A stretch of DNA of 64,000 nt from NCBI RefSeq assembly GCF_002095385.1, contig NZ_MIPP01000019.1, positions 1 through 64,000 on the forward strand, read 5' to 3'. The translations under genes were made by a program, and so were the position numbers. Below the pieces are notes generated by a model. That model did no database searches. It was not told where the DNA came from and saw only the letters and a program-made list of their open reading frames with translations. Of the stretch, positions 56,372 through 64,000 are shown piece by piece (position 1 is the first letter of the stretch; the number at the start of each line of letters is the position of its first letter). The DNA comes from Pantoea eucrina (lineage in GTDB: Bacteria > Pseudomonadota > Gammaproteobacteria > Enterobacterales > Enterobacteriaceae).

Positions 56372-58726
56372 TCAGCGCCAGCGGGCAATCGGGTTATCCA
56401 GCGTACCGGCAAACTTGAGATTTTCCGCCGGGTCGGTGAGGTTAATCATCTGCTGATTATTCGCCAGCTGCAGCCGGTTAAGGCAGGAGCGGGTAAACGC
56501 CGGGGTAAACATATCAAAGCGTGCAAATTTAGCTGCCAGCTGCGGATGCGCCTGCTGATACTCTTTCACGCACTGCGCTACCGCCTGCCAGAACTGATCC
56601 TGCGACAGCGTACCGGCGTCGTGCAGAATGGCGCTGATAAAGCGGAAAATGCAGTCGAATACGTCGGTAAAAATCGACAGTAACTTGAGATCGTCCGGCA
56701 CATCCACTGCCAGTCGGCTCACTTTTTCCGGCAGCTGCGCGTCCGGATCCATGACGGCAATCTCTTCACCAATATCTTTCATGTAGGCGCTGACCGGCAC
56801 ATTATTCTCCAGCAGCACGATCAGGTTTTCGCCGTGGGGCATAAACACTAAATCGTGCTGGTAGAAGCAGTGCAGCAGCGGGCTGAGATAGCAGTTCAGA
56901 TAGCGCGCCACCCACTCTTTTGCCGGCAGGCCTGAGTCAGCGATCAGCGCTGGTAACAGCGCCTGCTGGTGGTGATCAACATGCAGGAGTGCGGCCATCG
57001 TCATCAGACGCTGACCCGGCTGCAGGCGGGCTGCCGGATTATCCCGCCACAGCGCAGCAAACATCTTTTTATAGGCGGAATCGCCGCTGATGGCCTGCTC
57101 GTAGTAACGGTTGTGATAGCCCACCGCCGCAACCTCCCGCAAAATACGGAAATCACAGCGCTGCAGCCACGCATCCCTGCTGACCAGCTGTTCCAGCCAC
57201 TCGTTAATCGCGGGCGTGGTCGCCATATAATAGGGTGAGAGACCGCGCATAAAGCCCATGTTAAGCACCGACAGCGCGGTTTTGACGTAGCGCTTCGCGG
57301 GCTGACTGCGGTTAAAGAAGGTGCGGATCGATTGCTGCGCCTGATAGCGATCGTCGCCCTCGCCGAGCCAGACGATATCCTGCTGAGCAATATCGGCCGC
57401 GAATACTGTCAGCAGTTTGTTTTGCCACTGCCACGGATGCACCGGCATCAGGATATACTCATCCGCATTCAGCCCGCGCGCGCTCAGCTGCTCTGTAAAC
57501 CGCGCCAGAGTCTCCGCGCCCAGCTCATCACGCATCAGCTGCTCATAACTCAGCGTACTCAGACTGGAAAAATGGGCGTTGCGCTGATGTACCGCAACCC
57601 AGATAAGCTGGACCGGTGCGGCGGCCTCTGGCGCAAAAGCGAGATAATCGCGGGCGTCAAAACCAATGCGGCCATTATTGGCGACAAAACAGGGGTGCCC
57701 CTCGGTCATTGCCGCCTCAATGGTCTGGAAATCAGCGTGCACCAGAGCCTGCGCATCTGGATTCTGCTTCTGCAGCTTATAGACGCTGCTGCTGAGCGTG
57801 CTGCTGATCTCTTCCATATAGGTTGCCAGCAGCGCCTGCGGAATGCCGATTTGCTGATTAAACTCCACGATAAACTGCAGCGCATCCAGCGTCAGCGGCC
57901 GGCCATTTTCCTGCTTCAGCAGTGACGCGGCGTCAATATTCCAGTGGTCCAGCGCCAGACGTTCTGCGCGGAACTGATAATGTGCTTCGCCGCCCGGTAC
58001 GGCCAGCGTATAGCAGCCTGCGCCGTTTTCAACGGGCGTAACCAGCTTTTCGTGGGCAAACTCGCTTATCGCTTTGCGGATCAGCATCCGGTTTGCCTGT
58101 GCCCAGTTATCGCCCGTAAGGTGGGATCCTGTCAGCAGCGCAGAGGGGGTGTTCATGGTCAAAATATCCTGCTCCAGAGCCTGTTGATAATCTTCCCGCT
58201 GGCAAAACGCCAGCCAGGCGGTTTTATGCCCGAGATCGAGCGTGTGCTGATAGCGAAAGCCGGCCCGTTTATTCAGCCGGTGAATTTTCTCATTGCGTAC
58301 GTCAGGCTCCACCACCACGCGTCCGACCTGCGGCAGACTGAACAGGTATCCCATGGCAACGGTAAAGACCTGCCAGCTGAACTGCGGAATGGGTGTGCTG
58401 GCGGGCGCAATCAGAATATGCATCCCGTAATCATCGGGCGCGGCCGGATAGAACCGTCCGATTTCATCCTCGCTGGCGCGGTAGCACTCCATCAGAAACA
58501 CCGGCTGCCCTTCACAGCAGCCAATCAGGGCGGCGTGGGGATTATTTGCGGTCAGCCCGTGATAAAAAGCGGCGACCTGCTCCAGGGTGTCGTTCTGCAT
58601 GCCCCAGAAGCGGGCGTAGTCGCGCGTTACCCAGCTGTGGATCAGTGCGGCATCGGCGGCCTGCATCGGGCGCAGGCTAAAGGTGCCTGCCGGTCGCTGA
58701 ACGCGGTAAATCATCTCTGTGCTCAT
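56372..58726 (-). CDS. dfoC: Desferrioxamine synthase DfoC: acyltransferase fused to NIS synthetase
   Basis: A 784-residue fusion. Residues about 1-185 are a GNAT-like acyltransferase (DesC type) that adds a succinyl group to N-hydroxycadaverine: LRPMQAADAALIHSWV, GRVVVEPDVRNEKIHRLNKR. Residues about 195-784 form an IucA/IucC synthetase (DesD type) that joins and cyclises the units with ATP: VHADFQTIEAAMTEGHPC, MPVHPWQWQNK, RTFFNRSQPAKRYVKTALSV, FMPHGENLIVLLENN. In Streptomyces the two are separate genes; the fusion is a known enterobacterial form. It lies two bases after dfoA. Confidence 0.93.
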   Translation of the reverse strand: MSTEMIYRVQRPAGTFSLRPMQAADAALIHSWVTRDYARFWGMQNDTLEQVAAFYHGLTANNPHAALIGCCEGQPVFLMECYRASEDEIGRFYPAAPDDYGMHILIAPASTPIPQFSWQVFTVAMGYLFSLPQVGRVVVEPDVRNEKIHRLNKRAGFRYQHTLDLGHKTAWLAFCQREDYQQALEQDILTMNTPSALLTGSHLTGDNWAQANRMLIRKAISEFAHEKLVTPVENGAGCYTLAVPGGEAHYQFRAERLALDHWNIDAASLLKQENGRPLTLDALQFIVEFNQQIGIPQALLATYMEEISSTLSSSVYKLQKQNPDAQALVHADFQTIEAAMTEGHPCFVANNGRIGFDARDYLAFAPEAAAPVQLIWVAVHQRNAHFSSLSTLSYEQLMRDELGAETLARFTEQLSARGLNADEYILMPVHPWQWQNKLLTVFAADIAQQDIVWLGEGDDRYQAQQSIRTFFNRSQPAKRYVKTALSVLNMGFMRGLSPYYMATTPAINEWLEQLVSRDAWLQRCDFRILREVAAVGYHNRYYEQAISGDSAYKKMFAALWRDNPAARLQPGQRLMTMAALLHVDHHQQALLPALIADSGLPAKEWVARYLNCYLSPLLHCFYQHDLVFMPHGENLIVLLENNVPVSAYMKDIGEEIAVMDPDAQLPEKVSRLAVDVPDDLKLLSIFTDVFDCIFRFISAILHDAGTLSQDQFWQAVAQCVKEYQQAHPQLAAKFARFDMFTPAFTRSCLNRLQLANNQQMINLTDPAENLKFAGTLDNPIARWR

Positions 58727-58727
58727 G

Positions 58728-60020
58728 TCAGCGCTCCGTCTGTGCCGGGAAAGTCTGAAACGCGATCTGCCGCTCTACCGGATAAACTTCGCGTCCGGTA
58801 ATTTCGCGTAAAATAACGGAGTTGCGATAGCAGGCCATGCCGAGATCCGGCGTCACAAAACCGTGCGTATGCAGCTCTGCGTTTTGCACAAAGATTTGAT
58901 TGTGATGATCGATGCTGTAATTACGCTGCACATCGTAGCGCCCCTGCTCGTCCCAGCGCAGCCGCTGACTGATGCCTTCGATAAACATCGGCGGACGGTA
59001 GTGATAGCCGGTTGCCATCACCAGCCCTTCGGTACGACGGGTAAAGGCGCACTCCTGCTCCTGCTGCCAGAGCGAGAGTTCAAACTCCCCTGCCGGCAGC
59101 CAGCGCAGATCGGTCAGCGCTGAGTGTGTGAAGAGATTGACGTCGAGCGGGCCGTCGAGCTGTTTGACGTACATCAGATCATAAATATCGTTGATCAGGC
59201 TGCTGTTGATACCTTTATAGAGATTCTTGTGGTCTGCATTCAGCCGGTCGCGCTTCGCCGGCGGCAGCGCATGAAAATAGTCCACCCACTCCGGTGAGGT
59301 CATCTCCAGCGTCAGCTTGGTGTACTCCAGCGGATAGAAGCGCGGCGCACGGGTGATCCAGTTCAGCTGATAATCAAACCGGTCGATATCGCTGAGCAGG
59401 TCATAGTAAATTTCAGCCGCGCTCTGACCGCTGCCCAGCACGGTGACAGACCGCTTCTGCTGCAGCTCTGCTTTGTTTTTCAGATAGTCGCTGGAGTGCG
59501 TAATACGCTGACGATGCGGCTGACTGCACTCCGGGAGCCAGGCCACCGGACCGGTGCCGAGGATCAGATGACGCGTCAGCCACTCTTCGGTCGCGCCGCT
59601 CTGACTATTCACCGCCTGAACGCGATAAACCGCCCGCTCCGCATCATAACTTACGTACTCCACGTGACGGTTCCAGCGCAGGTTACTGAGGCGCTCGCAG
59701 GCCCACTGGCAATACTGGTTATACTCTTTACGCATCAGGAAAAAATCTTCCCGGATGTAGAATGAGTAGAGTTTTCCTTTCTCTTTCATGTAATTCAGCA
59801 GGCTGTAAGGGCTGGTGGGGTCAGCCAGCGTCACCAGGTCGGCCATAAATGGCGTCTGCAGGTGTGCGCTTTCCAGCATCATGCCGGTGTGCCAGTCAAA
59901 ACCCGCATTCTGATCGAGAAATACGCCGTTGAGTCTCTCTACCGGTTCGCTGAGACAGGCCAGTCCAAGGTTGAACGGGCCGATACCGATGCCTATAAAA
60001 TCGTAAACGGTGTTATTCAT
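58728..60020 (-). CDS. dfoA: Cadaverine N-monooxygenase DfoA (lysine/ornithine N-monooxygenase family)
   Basis: A 430-residue flavin-dependent N-hydroxylase. FAD-binding IGIGIGPFNLGLACL near the start, substrate region LESAHLQTPFMADLVTL, NADPH site VTVLGSGQSAAEIYYDLL, and the C-terminal block ATGYHYRPP. It hydroxylates cadaverine made by DfoJ. I use the ATG at 60020 because the protein then starts MNNTVYDFIGIGIG; the frame runs upstream to 60089, inside dfoJ. The ribosome site is weak. Confidence 0.93.
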   Translation of the reverse strand: MNNTVYDFIGIGIGPFNLGLACLSEPVERLNGVFLDQNAGFDWHTGMMLESAHLQTPFMADLVTLADPTSPYSLLNYMKEKGKLYSFYIREDFFLMRKEYNQYCQWACERLSNLRWNRHVEYVSYDAERAVYRVQAVNSQSGATEEWLTRHLILGTGPVAWLPECSQPHRQRITHSSDYLKNKAELQQKRSVTVLGSGQSAAEIYYDLLSDIDRFDYQLNWITRAPRFYPLEYTKLTLEMTSPEWVDYFHALPPAKRDRLNADHKNLYKGINSSLINDIYDLMYVKQLDGPLDVNLFTHSALTDLRWLPAGEFELSLWQQEQECAFTRRTEGLVMATGYHYRPPMFIEGISQRLRWDEQGRYDVQRNYSIDHHNQIFVQNAELHTHGFVTPDLGMACYRNSVILREITGREVYPVERQIAFQTFPAQTER

Positions 60021-60030
60021 AACAGAGTTC

Positions 60031-61584
60031 TCACTGATTTGCCGCGTGGAGCGCGGTCGTGCGCAGCTGTTCGCGCCCGTAATGCGCAACCAGGTTAATC
60101 ACCTCTTCCAGATCTGCCGCGGTGGTGGCAGGATTTAACAGGGTGAATTTCAGATACTGCCGGCCGTCGACTTTCGTGCCTGCCACAATTGCATTGCCGG
60201 AACGGAACAGCGCCTTGCGGATCGCAGCGTTGATATCGTCGAGCTGCGGGCCGCTGAGCGACTGGCGCGGCACAAAGCGGAAGATTTGCGTGGTGAGTTC
60301 TGGTGCGTGCAGCACCTCGATTGCCGGATGCGCGCGCAGCAGCTGATGCGCACGCTGTGCAAGGTCAATCAGCGAGTCAAACGCTTCACCCAGCGCGGCC
60401 GGGCCCATGACGCGCAGCGTCAGCCACATCTTCAGTGCATCAAAGCGACGCGTGGTCTGAATACTTTTGTTGACCAGGTTTGGCGTCCCTTCCTGCTGCG
60501 CGCTCAGTGGATTGAGGTAGTCAGCATGGTGCGTAACATGTTTCAGATGGTCTTTGTTACGTACAAAGAACGCCCCGCAGCTTACCGTCTGGAAGAACGA
60601 TTTGTGGTAATCAACGGTGACTGAGTCTGCCTGTTCAATACCGCGCAGACGCTGGCGGTGCTGTTCTGAAACCAGCAGACCACAGCCATAGGCGGCATCA
60701 ACGTGCATCCATAATCCATTGCGCTGACACAGCGCGGCGATCTTTTCCAGCGGATCGATGCTGCCAAAATCGGTGGTGCCGCTGGTTGCTACCACCGCAA
60801 TCGGGATCAGCCCCTCTTCGCGGCAGCGCTGGATTTCGTGCTCCAGCATACCCGCATCCATACGGTAATCGGCATCATGGTCAACCGGCACAACGGCATC
60901 GTAGCCCAGGCCGAGGATCGCCATCGATTTCTGGATACTGAAATGACTCAATTTAGACGTGAATACGCGCCACTTACCGGCGGTTTCAGGCAGGCCGCGA
61001 TATTTGATCAGATGCCCCGGATGATGCGCCTCGCACCAGCTGTCGCGAGCCAGCAGCATTGCCATCAGGTTTGACTGCGTACCACCACTGGTGAAAATAC
61101 CGTCCGCAGCGGCGGGCAGGCCGATACGCTCCAGCGTCCAGTCGATAACTTTTTGCTCAATTAGCGTACCGCCGGCACTCTGATCCCAGGTATCGACAGA
61201 ACTGTTGACGGCGGCCATCACCTGCTCTGCCATTAGCGACGGCAGGACGACCGGGCAATTCAGATGCGCAACATATTTAGGATGGTGAAACCAGACCGCA
61301 TCGCGCAGATAGAGCTGAGACAGCTCGGCCAGTGCAGCTTCGTTATTGCCCAGTGGAGAATTAAGATCCACACTGCGGAACTCGTTTGCCAGCTCGTGCG
61401 GCAGAATACCGCTAAACGGCTTTTCTACGCCCTGCACCGTCTGGGTCAGTAGCTTAAGCACCTCCTGCGTCTGTCCGGCCCAGGCATCAAGCTGACGATC
61501 GTTAAAAAGCCAGCTCTCCGGCGCGCCTGACTGCGGCTCAGAGGTTACGATTGGTAATGATTGCGCAGATGAACGTGTAAACAT
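60031..61584 (-). CDS. dfoJ: Lysine decarboxylase DfoJ (PLP-dependent, group II)
   Basis: A 517-residue pyridoxal phosphate decarboxylase. FTSGGTQSN at residues 165-172 holds the phosphate site, HVDAAYG at 294-300 stacks on PLP, and DYHKSFFQ carries the Schiff base Lys328. It converts lysine to cadaverine, the first step of desferrioxamine synthesis (DesA type). It heads dfoJ-dfoA-dfoC. A palindromic Fur box is 186 bases upstream. Confidence 0.93.
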   Translation of the reverse strand: MFTRSSAQSLPIVTSEPQSGAPESWLFNDRQLDAWAGQTQEVLKLLTQTVQGVEKPFSGILPHELANEFRSVDLNSPLGNNEAALAELSQLYLRDAVWFHHPKYVAHLNCPVVLPSLMAEQVMAAVNSSVDTWDQSAGGTLIEQKVIDWTLERIGLPAAADGIFTSGGTQSNLMAMLLARDSWCEAHHPGHLIKYRGLPETAGKWRVFTSKLSHFSIQKSMAILGLGYDAVVPVDHDADYRMDAGMLEHEIQRCREEGLIPIAVVATSGTTDFGSIDPLEKIAALCQRNGLWMHVDAAYGCGLLVSEQHRQRLRGIEQADSVTVDYHKSFFQTVSCGAFFVRNKDHLKHVTHHADYLNPLSAQQEGTPNLVNKSIQTTRRFDALKMWLTLRVMGPAALGEAFDSLIDLAQRAHQLLRAHPAIEVLHAPELTTQIFRFVPRQSLSGPQLDDINAAIRKALFRSGNAIVAGTKVDGRQYLKFTLLNPATTAADLEEVINLVAHYGREQLRTTALHAANQ

Positions 61585-62191
61585 AATCCTTTCCTGTTAC
61601 TAAAAATCTTTAAATCCTGCTGACAAATAAGACAACAGGTGTCATAGGCTCTGTTGCTTCTGCAAAAATCTAAAAAATAATAATTTATAAATATCATTAA
61701 CATAAGCCATCATTTGGCATACGTGGGCAGACCTGTATAAGTCGGCCTTAAAATTTGAATGAGATTATAAATGATAATTATTATCATTCAATAGGGTAAT
61801 TTCAGTAAATTTTACATCAGCGTTTCTGAAGGATGAATTTGTGATCTTTGTCACAATTCCGTTTGAGGCGTATAAAAATACCTCTTTCACTATGTGGTTT
61901 TCCGCCTCCCGGATGATGACCGGGAGGTAAAACGTGGTGCAGGGCTTATCTGGCGGAGGCATTAAAGAGGATGTAATATAAGTGTTGCTAAACCGGAACA
62001 GGTGTGGCTTAATAGCGTCATCGGTTTGGAATACAGACCTTATGAAGCAGTTTTAGTAAAGCAGTCCTCAGTTCAAGTGTTATCCACAGATACCCCTTCT
62101 TCATGAGCCTCCTCCTAAGTGCCCAATAAGTAACGCTCTGATACAGGCCACCATCGCCATAGTTTATGGCTCATCAATTAAGGAAGTATCT
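61585..62191. other. Gap between divergent dfoJ and the cold-shock gene
   Basis: The 607-base, AT-rich gap holds the dfoJ control region (Fur box 61770-61788) and, from about 62000, what is probably the long 5' untranslated leader of the cold-shock gene. I did not find a clear cold-box sequence. No gene was seen. Confidence 0.55.
61770..61788 (-). promoter_or_regulatory. Fur box upstream of dfoJ
   Basis: AATGATAAT, T, ATTATCATT is a perfect 19-base palindrome matching the Fur consensus core. It predicts iron repression of the dfo operon. Confidence 0.88.
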
Positions 62192-62404
62192 ATGTCTAAC
62201 AAAATGACTGGTTTAGTAAAATGGTTCAACGCAGATAAAGGTTTCGGCTTTATCACTCCTGAAGATGGCAGCAAAGACGTGTTCGTACACTTCTCTGCAA
62301 TCCAGAGTGACAGCTTCAAAACCCTGGACGAAGGCCAGAAGGTCTCTTTCACCATCGAGAATGGTGCTAAAGGTCCAGCTGCTGCTAACGTTACCGCACT
62401 GTAA
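62192..62404 (+). CDS. Cold-shock protein, CspA family
   Basis: A 70-residue OB-fold nucleic-acid chaperone. RNP1 is KGFGFI and RNP2 VFVHF; the start [17 protein letters not shown] and end AAANVTAL are standard. Which E. coli paralogue it matches (CspA, B, E, G) cannot be settled from length alone. Codon use looks typical of a highly expressed gene, and AAGGAAG precedes the ATG. It stands alone with a terminator. Confidence 0.93.
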   Translation: MSNKMTGLVKWFNADKGFGFITPEDGSKDVFVHFSAIQSDSFKTLDEGQKVSFTIENGAKGPAAANVTAL

Positions 62405-62475
62405 GCTGCGCTGACGATCGGCAGCGCTTACGATAGCGATGAAGACAGTAGTCTGAGCAGTTAAATGCTGCTGAT

Positions 62476-62504
62476 AAAAAAACCCGCCTTGTGCGGGTTT
62501 TTTT
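62476..62504 (+). terminator. Terminator of the cold-shock gene
   Basis: An A-run, ACCCGC, loop CTTGT, GCGGGT and a T-run; a standard bidirectional-looking intrinsic terminator about 75 bases after the stop. Confidence 0.9.
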
Positions 62505-62668
62505 GTGCGCGCGTAACCGGGCTAAAAAGAGCCCGACACCCGGCAGGGCGTATCGGGTTGGCACAAGCGCCAGTGAAATTCGCGACTTAGAAAAGTACGC
62601 AAACGCACTATAACACAGGTTTCCCGCCGTCTCATTTTACTGACCTGTAAATGTGTGTGGCAGCGCTG

Positions 62669-63016
62669 CTACTTCTTCTTGCTGATAAGCGATTTCAGAT
62701 CGGCAAACGGGTTATATGTCGCGGCACCCACTTCATCCTGCGCATCCTCTCCCGCCACCACTCGCGTACCGTACTGATCAGCTTCGGTATATTTTGAATG
62801 TTCATGATCGTGGCAGTAGAGACAAAGCAGCTCCCAGTTGCTGCCATCTTCCGGATTGTTGGTATGATCGTGATCGATATGGTGTACCGTCAGCTCGCGC
62901 AGGTTTGAGTAAACGAACTCCCGCGCACAGCGCCCGCACACCCACGGATAAATTTTAAGTGCTTTCTCACGGTAGCCGCTCTCCAGCCGCGAGTAGTTTT
63001 TCGGAATAACTGCCAT
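62669..63016 (-). CDS. yajD: YajD-like HNH nuclease
   Basis: A 115-residue protein, the same length as E. coli YajD and clearly similar. The HNH ββα-metal site is LTVHHIDHDHTNNPEDGSNWELLCLYCHDHEHSK, described here by key parts: HHIDHDH, NWELLC, CHDHEH; cysteines CGRC before it complete a zinc site. Its cellular role is unknown. It stands alone. Confidence 0.92.
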   Translation of the reverse strand: MAVIPKNYSRLESGYREKALKIYPWVCGRCAREFVYSNLRELTVHHIDHDHTNNPEDGSNWELLCLYCHDHEHSKYTEADQYGTRVVAGEDAQDEVGAATYNPFADLKSLISKKK

Positions 63017-63273
63017 TAATGTATGCCTGTACTTAGCGTGATTATTTCAACGATCAGCAGGCTAGCCCGATTGTACGTTGATAGCAAGCAGCACGTTTTT
63101 TTAACGAACCGCCAAGTTAAAAAGACGCCTTAGCGGGCAATAAAACATGGCTCAGATCTATATTTAAAATTTATTTTCTCTATGGCATTATATATACCAG
63201 CAATCATTGCTGTAACGTATTACTGCCTGCGGCTTTGTGCTGACTGGCATATTTTATCTGTGGAGAAAACCTG

Positions 63274-63474
63274 GTGAAACCGGTTGATGTACAACCTATT
63301 AACGACATTAATCAGGCGATAGGACGCGCCGTGACTACCCTTATTGCAGCGGGGGTGCCCGTTGAAAAATATGCCATTCTGGCGGAGTTACAAGAGTCTG
63401 AAGCGCAGGCTATTGATGGCGTTAAGAAAATTTATGGTGAAGCCATTCAATTTATATCAGTCCAGATGAGTTAA
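63274..63474 (+). CDS. Small hypothetical protein, perhaps FumD/DUF2767-like
   Basis: A 66-residue protein with GTG start at 63274; GGAG stands eight bases upstream. The predicted structure is mostly helical: INQAIGRAVTTLIAAG, then EKYAILAELQ and AIDGVKKIYGEAIQFI. The spacing of the helices resembles small DUF2767 proteins such as FumD, but the similarity is weak and I do not rely on it. A hairpin-like GC-rich stretch follows at about 63498-63540 (GCGCAGCG and CGCTGCGC). Confidence 0.6.
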   Translation: MKPVDVQPINDINQAIGRAVTTLIAAGVPVEKYAILAELQESEAQAIDGVKKIYGEAIQFISVQMS

Positions 63475-63506
63475 TAGTTTATCTCCGGATATCTTACCTG
63501 CGCTAA

Positions 63507-63536
63507 ATAAGCGCAGCGGTAAAATTATCGCTGCGC
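63507..63536 (+). terminator. Terminator-like hairpin after the small hypothetical gene
   Basis: AAGCGCAGCG and CGCTGCGCTT are ten-base arms around about ten bases, within 60 bases of the stop codon; a few T follow. Confidence 0.6.
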
Positions 63537-63617
63537 TTATTTGCTGTCCCACCCGTTTTTTTATTTAATCAGCAGATGTCCGAAACGCAATCGCGTTTAT
63601 AATGCATTCCTGCCACG

Positions 63618-64000
63618 TTATAAAGACGACCGTTCTGTCGCATTAGCCGGGCTACCCTGACCAGAGGCAGCATGCCACTCTGTGACCAGCTGCCGGATGA
63701 GTTCCGCCGCCGGCAGTTCGCGTACCAGTGCCGCTCCCTCTCCCGCCCAGTATGCCCCAAACCCCGCCTCGCCCTGCGCCAGCGCAGCCTTAGCCAGCGC
63801 CTTACCCAGTGAATAAGCCAGCGGATAAGCAGGGATCTCGGTGCGGGGGATATCGCGTGTAATAGTGCAGAATGCGTTGCGCAGCGCGCGCGCTTCACGA
63901 CCGGAAATTGCCGCAGTCATGGTAGTACCCGTTACAGCGGCATGCCGGAGCGCCTGACGCCAGGCGGGTGCAGTAGCGGATTCAGGGCAGAGAAGAAAAG
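63618..64000 (-). CDS. Nitronate monooxygenase C-terminal part, cut by window edge
   Basis: The frame is open from the right edge of the window to the stop at 63618. The visible 127 residues match the C-terminus of nitronate monooxygenases (2-nitropropane dioxygenase family): FLLCPESATAPAWRQAL, TTMTAAISGREARALRN, AYPLAYSLGKAL, and FGAYWAGEGAALVRELPAAEL. The ATG at 63920 is internal. These FMN enzymes oxidise alkyl nitronates such as propionate-3-nitronate, a plant toxin. The FMN-binding N-terminal part is outside the window. Confidence 0.85.
   Translation of the reverse strand, partial: FLLCPESATAPAWRQALRHAAVTGTTMTAAISGREARALRNAFCTITRDIPRTEIPAYPLAYSLGKALAKAALAQGEAGFGAYWAGEGAALVRELPAAELIRQLVTEWHAASGQGSPANATERSSL

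Noticed and set aside
61765-61962. 65-codon minus-strand frame upstream of dfoJ
   Set aside because: It overlaps the Fur box region, has no ribosome site that I can see and no recognisable protein feature.

Overview
The window looks like DNA from a plant- or environment-associated member of the Erwiniaceae, most likely Pantoea. The grounds are the complete enterobacterial maltose regulon with MalT boxes, an Arn lipid A operon, a desferrioxamine operon with a fused dfoC, and a DTG-type proteorhodopsin-like gene overlapping a Brp/Blh carotene dioxygenase. I recall this rhodopsin type from Pantoea vagans. Whether the DNA is chromosomal or from a large Pantoea plasmid cannot be decided from the sequence. 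No rRNA, tRNA, CRISPR array, transposase or replication gene was seen.

Layout. 1-1163: end of arnT, then arnE and arnF. 1287-3144: an IolI-like isomerase and an IolG-like dehydrogenase. 3292-6215: aromatic amino acid permease, periplasmic 5-hydroxyisourate hydrolase, Old Yellow Enzyme. 6422-9649 (minus strand): a more AT-rich island with a 43-residue peptide, a YcaO protein, a SAM methyltransferase and a FeeM-like N-acyltransferase. It reads as an unassigned RiPP-type biosynthetic locus. 10105-25159: malG, malF, malE facing malK, lamB, malM; then malQ (frameshifted), malP and divergent malT. 25242-30921: padC, a YoaK-like protein, a 740-base gene-free stretch with several hairpins, three small envelope genes of unknown role, and a YaeI-like phosphoesterase. 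31130-34217: fdhA, blh, rhodopsin. 34640-40027: DCC protein, a PaoABC-like molybdo-flavo aldehyde oxidoreductase and its PaoD-like maturation factor. 40211-46831: small cyclotransferase, MBL-fold protein, NlpA-like methionine-type binding lipoprotein under Met boxes, kup, a YhcN/BhsA-like protein, mqo. 46877-52623: LysR regulator divergent from an M20 peptidase and YfcC transporter, then a chemoreceptor. 52721-61584: ferrioxamine receptor, MdfA-type exporter and dfoJ-dfoA-dfoC, with Fur boxes at both ends. 61585-64000: cold-shock gene, yajD, a small hypothetical gene, and the 3' part of a nitronate monooxygenase gene that leaves the window.

How parts work together. Maltodextrins enter through LamB and MalEFGK and are processed by MalP and MalQ under MalT. 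As written, malQ has a one-base deletion, which would block this pathway unless it is a sequence error. DfoJ, DfoA and DfoC turn lysine into a cyclic ferrioxamine, and the TonB receptor brings the ferric form back. Blh would make retinal from beta-carotene for the rhodopsin; the carotene genes are not in this window.

The most interesting candidate for an undescribed system is the 6.4-9.65 kb island. It has a short Ser/Asn/Glu-rich, Cys-free peptide, a hairpin directly after the peptide gene, then YcaO and methyltransferase genes overlapping by ATGA, and a lipid-amide-forming acyltransferase homologue. No transporter or protease is nearby.
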